The position numbers and the translations under genes were made by a program. From the NCBI RefSeq assembly GCF_016587435.1, contig NZ_BNJJ01000022.1:62001-126000 (forward strand): a DNA stretch of 64,000 bases. Reading direction: 5' to 3'. Source of the DNA: Dictyobacter formicarum. Its GTDB lineage: Bacteria > Chloroflexota > Ktedonobacteria > Ktedonobacterales > Ktedonobacteraceae. Shown here one piece after another: positions 8,173 to 17,527 of this stretch; the stretch's first letter is position 1; each line of letters starts with the position of its first letter. Under the pieces are notes generated by a model. That model ran no database searches. It was not told the DNA's origin and was given only the letters and a program-made list of their open reading frames with translations.

Positions 8173-8237
8173 TTATCCACACAAAACTGGAGTTCTACAC
8201 ACCACATCCACACAATCTAGCCACAATCTGTGGATAA
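8173..8237. other. Inverted pair of DnaA boxes, possible replication origin
   Basis: TTATCCACA at 8173-8181 and its inverse TGTGGATAA at 8229-8237 are both perfect DnaA-box consensus. A weaker ACATCCACA lies between them near 8203-8213. The stretch is gene-free. Clustered DnaA boxes are typical of plasmid and chromosomal origins, but no iterons or obvious unwinding element were found beside them. Confidence 0.4.
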
Positions 8238-8332
8238 ACCGCTTACCACAACGCGTGCTGCTCCTGTACACTTTGAATAGGAATACCACCATCACTCACC
8301 TGTTATCATGATCAGCAGCAGGAGAACCAGCC

Positions 8333-8923
8333 ATGTCTTCCATCATGGGACTCACGCCGCGCAGCGCGCTGCGACACCGTCCAATCAATAACGCATTCAC
8401 CGACATCCCGCCCTGGGTTCGTGCCTCACAAGCGCTTCAGCAGCCCAGACCGCACCACCAGTTTCCGGGCCAGGCCGTGCTACTCCACTTTCAAACACGG
8501 TTCCCATCAGCCTCGCTGGCGACCCTGGTGAGCCTGGGTATGGTGATCATGCTTCTGCTCATTCTCATCGGGCAGGGGATCGCCAGTTGGACCAGCACGG
8601 TGGTTACCGATTGGCAGTATGGGCGGCCGCGCACCTTTCAGACAGACGCCTTTGTGGGTCATGAGCAGACCGGACAGCCCAGCCATTTCGTAGCGCTGAA
8701 TGTCCGTGGCCAGGTCGAGGTACTTGAGCTCCCAAGCAACGACCCATCGCGTGCCCGACTCATCCTTGGCCCCCATCTTTCTGGACCGCAGGCCGATCTG
8801 ATCCCCGTCACCATCCACTTTGTCCCGTCGTCCACTCCCCATGCTCCAAATATGCGCCTGGATATTGGGTCCACCTCCATTCTCTTTTACAATACGCATG
8901 GACAATTTCAAGCGCATATATAG
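8333..8923 (+). CDS. Single-pass membrane protein, unknown
   Basis: This 196-residue protein has a proline-rich N-terminus, one transmembrane helix (about 60-84, LATLVSLGMVIMLLLILIGQGIA) and a soluble C-terminal part likely outside the membrane. The C-terminal pattern (FVALNVRGQVEVLELPSNDPSRAR, GPHLSG, then a beta-rich end) resembles that of the protein encoded at 47854-48600, suggesting paralogues. An AGGAG site precedes the ATG. The function is unknown. Confidence 0.65.
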   Translation: MSSIMGLTPRSALRHRPINNAFTDIPPWVRASQALQQPRPHHQFPGQAVLLHFQTRFPSASLATLVSLGMVIMLLLILIGQGIASWTSTVVTDWQYGRPRTFQTDAFVGHEQTGQPSHFVALNVRGQVEVLELPSNDPSRARLILGPHLSGPQADLIPVTIHFVPSSTPHAPNMRLDIGSTSILFYNTHGQFQAHI

Positions 8924-9795
8924 TTATCCCGATGGGAACAGACAGGTACACTTGCATGTCATGAAGAATGATAAGCAAGCAAACTATGATATACTAGCGG
9001 CGGCAATGTGGAGATTTTACCCCTTTTCATTGCCTGAAGAACGCCTGGGAACAAACCGAGACCCAGACGTTCTTCTTTGTTCTGCCAAGGTGGTAACACA
9101 CCAACGCCTCCAGGTACTCGCTTCCCTGAAGGCGCTCGCGTTGATTACGAATGCATTCCAACTCATTCGCGAGATTATTGTATCAGATAGCTGCATATCA
9201 CTCTATCCATAGAAATCCAATGGTGACAGAAGCATGGAGCGACATCACTCGTTCGGCCCCCAACAGAAGAAGTGGGAATGATAAGCTCCTAATGCTCGGT
9301 GTAACGAGAGTATGAGTTGACGGGCCAGTGCCTAGTTGGCCTTTGCCTACGGTGGGAACAGGAATTTGGAATAGGAAGCAATGGAACGGCAAACAACGAA
9401 GAACATCGAACCTTCAAGGTGTTTCCTGATCAGCCTGTAAGCAGCAACGAATTCATGCTATAATGCTCTGGTTGCTATGAGAGGCCATCAAGGAAACATA
9501 GGCTCAGGTGGAGTAACGCGCACAATAGGCGCAGACCACCTGCGAAAAGAGATTGGTACGAACTCGATACAAGAGTCTCATTTGAGGGCTGCGTTCCTCT
9601 GCTACCAAAGGTTAAATCAGAGAATGATGCAGCATAACGAGCAGCAGAATCAAAAAGAGAGGGATGAAATGTGTCCAGAAACACTTCCAGGCTCTGGCCA
9701 TCTCCCCCATTTACTACTCCCCCATTTACTCATGGAAGCCATAAGGTAGCCTTCTGCACAACTCTTGCAGACCAAATTTGGGAGCGTGACTAGCC
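8924..9795. other. Gene-poor stretch before the STAND operon
   Basis: Frames here (for example 8820-9212 and 9477-9749 on the plus strand) overlap other genes or lack ribosome sites and family features. The stretch contains the left 36-bp inverted repeat at 9342-9377 and a short tandem CTCCCCCATTTACT near 9705-9730. Confidence 0.5.
9342..9377 (+). repeat. Left 36-bp inverted repeat flanking the STAND operon
   Basis: It matches the reverse complement of 16084-16119 at 31 of 36 positions (for example TTGGAATAGGAA at the inner end). The pair encloses 9796-15815 and nothing else. Confidence 0.6.
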
Positions 9796-12700
9796 ATGTC
9801 GACACAGAAACATGTAAAAAGCTCTATTACTCGCAGCGGAGCGCGGAGACTCGGCGATGAATACCAGGACCTAGTTGCCTTGGAGATAATGGTCGATTGG
9901 CTTGAGCATGCTGAGCGATACGAGTGGATGCGAGTTGAAGCTGATGATGCGGGGGCACTTGATGATATTGTCGCACGCAAACGAGATGGCACAGGAGTGT
10001 ATCGCCAGAGCAAGTTCGCAGTGCATGCTGACCAGGCAAATGATCTGTGGACCTGGAAGGCACTGCTCAAACAAGCTACTGGCCGCAAAGGCCAGAAATT
10101 GCCCTCGCTGTTGCAGGATTGGGCCACGTCACTCCAACTCCTCTCGGCCTCAACACCGCAAATGAACGCGGCGCTGTATTCTAATCGGGATGCTACCTAC
10201 GAAATCCGCCAGGCCTGTAGGCAGGATGATGCTACCCTGCTCGACTTTGCCTTACTGCCCATGGAAGCGCGCCAAGAGATTACTGCACAGTTGGTGAACG
10301 AGGAAAACGCCCAGCGCTTCTTTCAACACTTTCACTTCCTCTTCAATCAGCCACATCTTCCGGAACTGGAAGACGGGCTCAAGCGACGATTCTTCCGTCT
10401 TGCAGGCACCATACAGGGGTGGCTCTCGTTGAAAGGCGCGCTTCGCTCCTGGGTATGTCATCGCAACTCGCCGCCTCCCGACGGACACATCCGTCTGTCC
10501 GATATACGGCGTGCGGCTCTCTGGAATGAGCTGGCAGAATTAACGCAAGAGTTTGCCATTCCAAACGATTATGTACCACCGAAGGCCTTCCTGCAAAGCT
10601 TCACACAGGATGTGTTGTGTAGTCACGCGCGTTGCATCGTCTTATCTGGGAGCCCTGGCATTGGCAAAAGTACCTTTATCAGCTACCTGTACAAACATTT
10701 CCGGGCAAAACTCCTCCCTGTAGTGCGCCACCATTACGATCTAGGGAGCAGTGACCACACTCCTGGCTTCCGATTGGATCACTGGCGCGCAGCCACATCG
10801 CTGATGCATGATCTCGCACATGATCACACTCAGGCGCTTGGTTCCCTTACCAATACGAATCCTCAACCTGGAGACTTGCGTCCCTGGTTGATAGCCTGTG
10901 GTGCCTATTATGCGCGAGCAGGCAAGACGCTTACGATTCTGGTGGATGGCCTGGATCATGTCTGGCGCGAACGCCGCTCCGTGGAGGATTTGACCCGCCT
11001 TTTGGAATACCTTTTACCAGCGCCAGAGGGGGTGGTGATAGTATTTGCAACGCAACCGGTAGATGACCATCAACTGCCTCCTCTCTTGCTTCGTCATGCT
11101 CCACGCGACCACTGGGTCGCGTTGTCCTCACTTGATGAGCCTGCCGTTGAGCAGTGGGTACGCAAGCATGCCAGCGACTTTCCACTGCAGGCGGGGCAAC
11201 TCCAGTCAACCGTGGTCACTAACCGCTTGGCCAAAGCGCTGTATCGCAAGGGCAATGGCCATCCCTTGCACTTACACTACACCTTGAAGGCGATGCAGGA
11301 GCGTCAGTTGGCGTTCACTGAAGAAACGATTGAAGCCTTACCAGGGTGTCCCCATGAAGGCATTACTGCGTACTATACAGAACTCTGGCGAGCACTTCCT
11401 GAAGAGAGTAAGGCCATTATGCACTTGTTTGCAGCGTCCCGGTTCCCCTGGCCCTCTGAGGGCATCATTGCCTGTCTGGACCCACAACGCTACCAGATTG
11501 CCCAGGTTCGTGACCATTTGCTGCAGGTGCGCCACTTGCTGGTGTACGGCGATCTGGGCTTATTCCCGTGCCATAGCAGTATTATTGCGTTTGTCTCCCA
11601 ATTGCCGGAGTATCAGGAGTATCGCAAGCCACATCTGCAGAAAGCGCGCCTCTGGCTCCAGCAAGAGGCTCCGGACTACTGGCGTTGGGCATATATGTGG
11701 GAAATCGAAGCGGCCCTGGGCAATGACGCGCCACTGTCCCAAGGCCCGAACCGCCAGTGGGTCATTGATGCGCTCGCGGCGCGCAGGCCAAGCAGGGATA
11801 TCACCAATCTCCTGCATTCCAGCATGCAGAGGTCGTTGCACCAGGCCAATCTCCCACGTCTCATTGAACTTGGACTGCTGCTCGACTATGGTGTCCAGGC
11901 ATGTGAGTCCTACCGCGACATTCGGGAACAACTTCTCTATGCACAACTCCAGTTGGAAGATGATCCCTATATCCGTACATGGCTATTGGCTCATCTAGAC
12001 GATGTGACCGACGGTGAACTTGTGCTGTTGGCGGAGCATGCCCTTGCACAAGGCGATCAGCAGACATTCAACCGCTGTTGCCTCCTCGTTTCGGAACGTT
12101 TGCTGCTTAGTCGCAGGCAGCAAGAGACCAGCATTTCTCGCTCCTGGCAAGAGCGCTACACGCCGCAGCTGGCTCTGGATGCTATGAGCGATGATGAACG
12201 TACCATGAAGCAGGCCCTCGCATTGCTGACAAAAAACCGAGGGAACCACGCCATCTCGCAGGAGATCCTGACCCTCTACAGTGAGCACTTACGCATCTGG
12301 CATAACATCGATCCCCTACGGACACTGCTGACCTTCCCTATCGCAGAGCAGCAAACCGAACAGATAATACAGGAAGAACCGGTGCTTCTGACCGAAGAGG
12401 CCATGCTACTGCGGCGTCACACTGCTCTCCTTGCATTGGAAGAAGATCTGGACGTTGATGAGCTCGTGTCTTCTGCTGCCGAGGGCGATCCATGCGTCGC
12501 GCTTTATGCCGCTATCCACCATCTCCCGTATGATCCTCTGGGGATCATGCACTTGCCCGATCACACGCTGCTCAATTTGCGACGATATGAAGTCTTTGAG
12601 CGCCCATTCGAGGTACGTGAGTGCTTCGCTCAAGCATTCTTTGGCTTCCTGGCTAATCATCTCTCTGGAAAGAGAGAGCGCAATGGCGCCTGGCTACGTG

Positions 12701-14295
12701 TACCAGGAACACGCACCTGGGCTTTGCGCTTTCTCCAGGAGTTAAACGCATGCACAGCTATCGTAGCCGCCAAGATCCAGGCCTCTGCTCCCATAGACTT
12801 TGGGGCCTTCTTTGTTAACCTCAGCCGCATAGTGCCCCCTGACTACGAGGAGGAGGACCGTGCTGCATTCTACTACTACAAAGCCGCCTGTGATGCGGCT
12901 GTAGACATCGGACTCGACCTGATGATAGTGGTCGGGGCAGCCTGTGGAGATGGTATCGTGATCACACAAGCCCAGCTTACGCAGGCCTTAGCCTCGCCAT
13001 ACTGCGACATAGATATCTTTCTCCAACGTGTTGTAAGCCGACGGCGTCCGGTGTTGGAGGATGCCGCGGTGCAATGGTTGCTCGATGACCAGGAGAGGTT
13101 CTTACGAACGGCGATTTCCCCTTGCGCCGATCGTGCCAAACGCTGCGCACAGCTCAGTGCGCTTGCTATTCTTCATAGGAATACAGAACAGGCCCGGCAG
13201 CATATCGCTCAATGTGCCGAACATCTGCTTGCGCATGCCTACCATAAGGATATGCTCTTCTACAACGTGCTTAGTGCTCTGCAGCGGTATGCTCAGACAA
13301 CTTCGACGGAGAACATGCATGGATCCTGCTGGCCCTGGCTGGCACAACTTGCGCCTGCCATTGCAGGGATCCTGGACTATACAGACGGCGACGAGACAAG
13401 GAATTTCTCAGCAGAACTCGCTGAGACGCTCGCACTGGCGGCACCTGAAAAATTGGTAGCCTATTATGTGTGGCAATGCGAGCGCAGCGATTACGGCCAG
13501 GTAGTGCATACCTTGCATGCTTTTCTTGAACACGCCAATCTAGAAGAGCCGATGGCGCATTCCTTGGCCATGACCGCCATTGATCAGGTGAGCCTGGGAA
13601 TTATCGCTCGTCGGGCGGCACAAGATGATACTGGTGCCCAGATCGTTCAGGAGCGGATACAAACGAACCTGGGCACAGCAGCATTCGCTTTCACGAAGTC
13701 CAGGACCGATCAGCTGCACATCCTGGAAGGAAGAGACGCGGCCGCATTTGACCCAGCTCGTCATTCGCCATCAATGTTTGTTGATACTGATACTTCTTTG
13801 GAAGACCTCCCAGGCCCTCTATCTGCCTGGATCGACTATTGGGCGGCTAGGGGCCAAAAAAAGGAGGTGTATCGCGTCCTAACGGAGGCTGACATGCGGG
13901 GGATTGATATCGAGTGTTACGACCAGCTCTTCATGCTGGCCCGCTCGCTCTATGGGAAGGCAAAGGCTTATCCATGGTTGGTCAAGGCTCACATCAGGGG
14001 CAATGGATGGAGTTGGTATATATCCCGCCAAGACGAGGCAGAGCAGCGATGGCGCATGCTGAAGCAGCACTATCCGGAGAAATGGCAAGCTTTCCTGCAA
14101 GATACGCTGTTACAGATGCCTCTCTGGCGTTCTGGTTCGTTTAGCCATGGGGAGTTCCGACGCCTCATTGAGTACTGTCTGTTCATGGGGCAGCGCGATC
14201 TCGCGCAGCGTCTGGTGGAGCAAATGGTGAAACGGTCGCTCGAGTTGGTCTCCATGCTGCCATTCCCCACGCCTAACTGGGTAGATGCCTCATGA
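9796..14295 (+). CDS. Cap4-like nuclease-STAND NTPase, candidate anti-phage sensor
   Basis: This 1499-residue protein has three parts. Residues 15-110 look like a DUF4297/Cap4-type PD-(D/E)xK nuclease (GDEYQDLVALE, D56-D57, Q71-S-K73). Residues 280-500 are a STAND-type NTPase with P-loop GSPGIGKST at 285-293 and Walker B ILVDGLDHVW at 381-390. The remaining 1000 residues are helical repeats of the kind used as sensors. This order matches Avs-type immune proteins, in which binding of a phage protein drives ATP-dependent assembly and DNA cutting. The ATG has a weak ribosome site. The next gene overlaps it by ATGA. The specific Avs type cannot be assigned. Confidence 0.75.
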   Translation: MSTQKHVKSSITRSGARRLGDEYQDLVALEIMVDWLEHAERYEWMRVEADDAGALDDIVARKRDGTGVYRQSKFAVHADQANDLWTWKALLKQATGRKGQKLPSLLQDWATSLQLLSASTPQMNAALYSNRDATYEIRQACRQDDATLLDFALLPMEARQEITAQLVNEENAQRFFQHFHFLFNQPHLPELEDGLKRRFFRLAGTIQGWLSLKGALRSWVCHRNSPPPDGHIRLSDIRRAALWNELAELTQEFAIPNDYVPPKAFLQSFTQDVLCSHARCIVLSGSPGIGKSTFISYLYKHFRAKLLPVVRHHYDLGSSDHTPGFRLDHWRAATSLMHDLAHDHTQALGSLTNTNPQPGDLRPWLIACGAYYARAGKTLTILVDGLDHVWRERRSVEDLTRLLEYLLPAPEGVVIVFATQPVDDHQLPPLLLRHAPRDHWVALSSLDEPAVEQWVRKHASDFPLQAGQLQSTVVTNRLAKALYRKGNGHPLHLHYTLKAMQERQLAFTEETIEALPGCPHEGITAYYTELWRALPEESKAIMHLFAASRFPWPSEGIIACLDPQRYQIAQVRDHLLQVRHLLVYGDLGLFPCHSSIIAFVSQLPEYQEYRKPHLQKARLWLQQEAPDYWRWAYMWEIEAALGNDAPLSQGPNRQWVIDALAARRPSRDITNLLHSSMQRSLHQANLPRLIELGLLLDYGVQACESYRDIREQLLYAQLQLEDDPYIRTWLLAHLDDVTDGELVLLAEHALAQGDQQTFNRCCLLVSERLLLSRRQQETSISRSWQERYTPQLALDAMSDDERTMKQALALLTKNRGNHAISQEILTLYSEHLRIWHNIDPLRTLLTFPIAEQQTEQIIQEEPVLLTEEAMLLRRHTALLALEEDLDVDELVSSAAEGDPCVALYAAIHHLPYDPLGIMHLPDHTLLNLRRYEVFERPFEVRECFAQAFFGFLANHLSGKRERNGAWLRVPGTRTWALRFLQELNACTAIVAAKIQASAPIDFGAFFVNLSRIVPPDYEEEDRAAFYYYKAACDAAVDIGLDLMIVVGAACGDGIVITQAQLTQALASPYCDIDIFLQRVVSRRRPVLEDAAVQWLLDDQERFLRTAISPCADRAKRCAQLSALAILHRNTEQARQHIAQCAEHLLAHAYHKDMLFYNVLSALQRYAQTTSTENMHGSCWPWLAQLAPAIAGILDYTDGDETRNFSAELAETLALAAPEKLVAYYVWQCERSDYGQVVHTLHAFLEHANLEEPMAHSLAMTAIDQVSLGIIARRAAQDDTGAQIVQERIQTNLGTAAFAFTKSRTDQLHILEGRDAAAFDPARHSPSMFVDTDTSLEDLPGPLSAWIDYWAARGQKKEVYRVLTEADMRGIDIECYDQLFMLARSLYGKAKAYPWLVKAHIRGNGWSWYISRQDEAEQRWRMLKQHYPEKWQAFLQDTLLQMPLWRSGSFSHGEFRRLIEYCLFMGQRDLAQRLVEQMVKRSLELVSMLPFPTPNWVDAS

Positions 14296-15815
14296 GGAAT
14301 GTACGTATCTCACCAGAGCAAGGCCTCACTTGGCTGCTAGCACGGCTGACTTGGCCGATGATTCGTGTCCGCGAACGAGCCTGCGTCGAATTGGGAAGAT
14401 TGCTGCTGCATCCTCAATTGGGTGACCTGACCCAGAGGACCTTGTTGCAGTGGATAGCCTCGCAGCGTTTGGAAAGTCTGGCGGCACTTGGACTCCTGCC
14501 CTTTCTGCTTGCCCATATGGAGGAGAGCACCTATATTGTACCGGTGGCTGATGTGCTCACATCGCTCCATGCTCCATCCCCATTGACTTGGCTTCTGCTC
14601 AATGAAATCGATGCAAACCATACACTGTCATTCGCTCAAGCGTGTCACCATGCGGAAACGGCTCCTCAGGATTTTGCACCCACACCATTTTTCGTACAAT
14701 ACGTCAACAATTTCCTGCCGCCTGGGAATGCAGATATCATTCGTCGTGTCGAGCAACAAGAACACATCCCGATCTGGAGACAATGGGCATTTGAATGGCA
14801 ACACCTGATCACCTTACTTGGGATCACCCCGACACAACGTGAACTGGATGAGTGGCACAGGCGATTGCCTGGAGGAAAACGGTATGTAGGAATTGATACT
14901 AGGCTCAGCGAGGTCTATCGCTCAGCGTTCCTGCGTGCAATTGCATGGGCAGGAGCACAAGGCGTTCATCCAAGAGTGGCGCAGTTCGTAGCGGCACGTG
15001 CCTGTCCGGTGGACCTGGACCTCTGGCGCGTCTCACTTCAACCCCGACCGGTATGGTGGCCGCAAATTGTGCAGCCAGCAGGGCAGATCGATACCACTGC
15101 TGCGGATATCTGGCGGCAAGTAGAGAGGCTGTGGGAGCAGCGAGGAGGGGAGGAGGAGACCGTCGTAGCCGCTAGTGGCATCATCCATGACGAAGAGACA
15201 TTTTACCATTTGGAGATCACCGGTCTATTTCAGTGTTGTATTGGTCCACAGACACCTGCATTGGCTGATATAGCCACATGGAAAGGAGGCGGGGCTGATA
15301 CAGAAGGTATGGTTCTCGATCTCGAACGGTCTTCACCGCTTCAGTTTGGTGGAGAAGTGGTCGATCAGGACCCTGAAGTTGAGCTGAGGCGTTTTGCTGA
15401 TTGGCTTGTACTGCCTGCTGCGTGTCCCGTCACGCATTCCTGGGCGGTGCCTCGCTGGCAAATGTGGCGTATAGAGCGTGATATGTGGTTACCAGCATCC
15501 TATCTTGCGGATTCGCCACTCATCGTTGCTTGTGAACCAAGTGCCATCGTGATACGTACCCATGAGAGTGAAATCGGGCGGTGGATCGATTGGGCCGATG
15601 GACTAGGGGAGACGACATTGGAGGGCATTCCTCCCAAATCTGGTCAGGCAGTGCACGTGTGCAAGCGTGTAATCGAGCAGTTTGCGCGGCAGCAGAAGCT
15701 GACCTTTTGCTGGCTCTGTCATCTTACCGGTTACCATCGCGAGCATCAGAGCCGCGAATATCGATCATTTTCAGAATACCGTACCTATGGAGCATCGTAC
15801 CTCATAAGGCCTTAA
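14292..15815 (+). CDS. Partner protein of the STAND nuclease, unknown family
   Basis: A 507-residue protein translationally coupled to the STAND gene (ATGA overlap). The N-terminal 250 residues are helical and leucine-rich, starting with RVRERACVELGRLLL and resembling armadillo/HEAT repeats. The C-terminal half is richer in tryptophan and beta-like stretches (SWAVPRWQMWRIERDMW), with CWLCHLTGYHREH near the end, a possible metal-binding segment. No enzyme motif was recognised. Coupling implies a fixed partnership: substrate adaptor, second sensor or inhibitor are all possible. Confidence 0.6.
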   Translation: MRNVRISPEQGLTWLLARLTWPMIRVRERACVELGRLLLHPQLGDLTQRTLLQWIASQRLESLAALGLLPFLLAHMEESTYIVPVADVLTSLHAPSPLTWLLLNEIDANHTLSFAQACHHAETAPQDFAPTPFFVQYVNNFLPPGNADIIRRVEQQEHIPIWRQWAFEWQHLITLLGITPTQRELDEWHRRLPGGKRYVGIDTRLSEVYRSAFLRAIAWAGAQGVHPRVAQFVAARACPVDLDLWRVSLQPRPVWWPQIVQPAGQIDTTAADIWRQVERLWEQRGGEEETVVAASGIIHDEETFYHLEITGLFQCCIGPQTPALADIATWKGGGADTEGMVLDLERSSPLQFGGEVVDQDPEVELRRFADWLVLPAACPVTHSWAVPRWQMWRIERDMWLPASYLADSPLIVACEPSAIVIRTHESEIGRWIDWADGLGETTLEGIPPKSGQAVHVCKRVIEQFARQQKLTFCWLCHLTGYHREHQSREYRSFSEYRTYGASYLIRP

Positions 15816-16083
15816 TAAGCGAAAGGAGAACTGGGCAGCGGCTCTGAGTGTAGGTGGAACTGAAATCTGAAAAGGGAAGATCGCCAGAAAAAACTACTCC
15901 CTCTTATTTGCAACTTGCAGTAGCATAATTGAGCAGTTACTTTATCTCGCCATGAAATTCTTCCGTGCAGAAACGACCGTGATGATGCGCCGAAATAGAG
16001 CGTATTTTCCAGCTTATTTGTGCCTTTTCTAAAATGAGCTTTACAAAATCTCAACAAAAGCAATATAGTGCTTTTGAGCTAGA

Positions 16084-16119
16084 TTCCTATTCCAACTTTC
16101 TGTTCCAACTGTGGGCAAA
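16084..16119 (-). repeat. Right 36-bp inverted repeat flanking the STAND operon
   Basis: Inverted partner of 9342-9377, 31 of 36 identical. Both copies point inward with the TTGGAATAGGAA end, as transposon ends would. Confidence 0.6.
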
Positions 16120-16177
16120 CCTCTAGTTGGCGTTGTGCCAACCAGCTCCCGTTCACACGGCCGACGCCTAGCCAAGT

Positions 16178-16227
16178 GTCACGCGCGCGAGCTGCAGCTG
16201 CGTCTGTGACGCCAGATCTGGCGTCAC
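16178..16227. repeat. GTGAC-N12-GTCAC palindrome cluster 3
   Basis: GTCAC at 16178-16182, a 23-bp gap centred on AGCTGCAGCT, then a perfect 22-bp palindrome at 16206-16227 (inner GCCAGATCTGGC). The left half-site of the first unit is degraded. Confidence 0.75.
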
Positions 16228-16379
16228 GCATCTGTATACTGGAAACAGAAACAAGGCTCCAAGTCCGATGGGGCGATGTTTCTTGTGCCCCTGTAGAGTA
16301 GGGAACAGCGCTGGGGTTACCAAACATTGCCAGGGGCTTTTCGCTCTCATCCCCTGGTAATGTCCTCAGTAATAGTGAA

Positions 16380-16694
16380 TCATTCTAGCTGATCGGGATC
16401 ATAGGCATCATCCCCATAATCGATAATAATGCCCCGCTCCTCGCCCGATTTTTTGGCAGAAATAACGGCATCATTAAAGGAGTTCAGATCGCTATGGAGA
16501 TATTCAGCAGCCATGCCTAACCGCGTCCTCGCCGTGTTGAGGGCGTTCATATGGCGGCTCCACTCCTCATAGTGCTCCTTGCTTGGAAGGCATTCCAGTG
16601 GCTCAACGTTGCGCAAGAACTTGATCGCCTGACAGGCGGCCCTCACATGACCGATCAGCTCGGCTTGCGTGGTGGTCAAGTCGTCAAACATCAC
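16380..16694 (-). CDS. Hypothetical protein
   Basis: A 104-residue helical, mildly acidic protein (ends IIIDYGDDAYDPDQLE) with no recognised domain. Its ATG overlaps the stop of the upstream gene by four bases, so it is the last gene of a three-gene leftward operon headed by an HTH protein. Confidence 0.6.
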   Translation of the reverse strand: MMFDDLTTTQAELIGHVRAACQAIKFLRNVEPLECLPSKEHYEEWSRHMNALNTARTRLGMAAEYLHSDLNSFNDAVISAKKSGEERGIIIDYGDDAYDPDQLE

Positions 16695-16978
16695 AGGCGT
16701 ATTCCTCCCAACTGCTGTATCGCCTCTTTATACACTCGTGCCTTGGTCTCCAGGGTGTCAGCCACCATCGATATCGGAGCCACCTGGCGGACCCTGGCCG
16801 CTCGCTGCAGATACGCTTCTGCCAGGTGTGCCAGGTCAAGGATCAACCCATCTCTGTCCTGGATGCGATGGATCTCTATATGCTGAAGTATTTCGCGGTA
16901 GGCATTGCGCACGTTGTCATCTTCACCCTCATGGTTCGCATACTGTTCACAGTGTCGCTTGAATGTCTTCAGGTTCAC
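16691..16978 (-). CDS. Hypothetical protein
   Basis: A 95-residue helical protein. The GTG at 16978 is chosen because AAGGAGGTGG sits 8 bases upstream; a longer frame to 17008 runs into the HTH gene. No domain is recognised (HIEIHRIQDRDGLILDLAHLAEAYLQRAARV). It is coupled to the next gene by ATGA. Confidence 0.6.
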   Translation of the reverse strand: MNLKTFKRHCEQYANHEGEDDNVRNAYREILQHIEIHRIQDRDGLILDLAHLAEAYLQRAARVRQVAPISMVADTLETKARVYKEAIQQLGGIRL

Positions 16979-16994
16979 GGATGCTCCCACCTCC

Positions 16995-17276
16995 TTATGA
17001 GCTGTCACGGCTGGAGATCTCCGCCGCCTGGTCTGGTGATTGCCGGCTCTGTGTCACAGTTCCCAGCTCGCGATGCCCATATTTCACACTCTGGTTCATG
17101 ATCGCCAGAAGCTCCTGACGATCAATCAGCAAAATACGAGGATCAATGATGTCTTTTGATGTTGAAATATGATGTTTCCTGATAATGCGAGAAATGGTAC
17201 TTTTCGCCACATGATAATACTGGGCCGCATCACCCAGCGTGATCCACTCTCGTTGTTCTCCCATACAGTCCTCCAT
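16995..17276 (-). CDS. Helix-turn-helix DNA-binding protein
   Basis: A 93-residue protein whose first 65 residues form an excisionase/MerR-like HTH (EWITLGDAAQYYHVAKSTISRIIRKHHIS, then DIIDPRILLIDRQELLAIM). It probably controls its own operon; the AT-rich upstream region has repeated TGCAATGATATG words. The last 25 residues (GTVTQSRQSPDQAAEISSRDSS) are encoded by a GTGAC/GTCAC palindrome cluster, so the repeat appears to have replaced or extended the original C-terminus. Confidence 0.7.
   Translation of the reverse strand: MEDCMGEQREWITLGDAAQYYHVAKSTISRIIRKHHISTSKDIIDPRILLIDRQELLAIMNQSVKYGHRELGTVTQSRQSPDQAAEISSRDSS
17004..17057. repeat. GTGAC-N12-GTCAC palindrome cluster 4, inside a gene end
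   Basis: GTCAC at 17004-17008, then GTGAT-N12-GTCAC at 17036-17057. It overlaps the 3' end of the HTH gene, in contrast to the intergenic clusters. Confidence 0.65.
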
Positions 17277-17324
17277 CCTGTTCTGTACTCATCTAATCTT
17301 ACCACGATTCGCAACGCCATCAGC

Positions 17325-17400
17325 ATAAGATGCAATGATATGCATCATACTGCTCGTTTGTTGCAATGCTATGCAATGATATGGTATAGTATGAAATGTA
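17325..17400. promoter_or_regulatory. AT-rich repeated words upstream of the HTH operon
   Basis: TGCAATGATATG occurs near 17331 and again near 17369, with related TGCAATGCTATGC between them. The location just upstream of the HTH gene start suggests operator sites for that protein. Confidence 0.4.
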
Positions 17401-17471
17401 AAAGTTGTATTACAAGCAAAGCATCTAGTTTGTGGTTGTACGTAATACATATTTCTTTGTTCTATTGATAG

Positions 17472-17511
17472 GCATACTATGATGCACAAACACCGAGATG
17501 CTATAGTATGC
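17472..17511 (+). promoter_or_regulatory. Inverted repeat upstream of the 44-residue peptide gene
   Basis: GCATACTAT at 17472-17480 is inverted as ATAGTATGC at 17503-17511, directly before the ribosome site AGAAAGGGA. It may be an operator or leader hairpin for the peptide-methyltransferase pair. Confidence 0.45.
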
Positions 17512-17527
17512 AGAAAGGGAATTCATC

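Larger units (their letters stand above)
15816..16379. other. Intergenic stretch with repeats
   Basis: There is no convincing gene. It contains the right 36-bp inverted repeat (16084-16119) and palindrome cluster 3 (16178-16227), between convergent genes. Confidence 0.6.

Noticed and set aside
8820..9212. 130-residue plus-strand frame overlapping the membrane protein gene
   Set aside because: It starts inside the previous gene in another frame, and has no ribosome site or recognisable family. Its tail may be an old fragment but cannot be supported.
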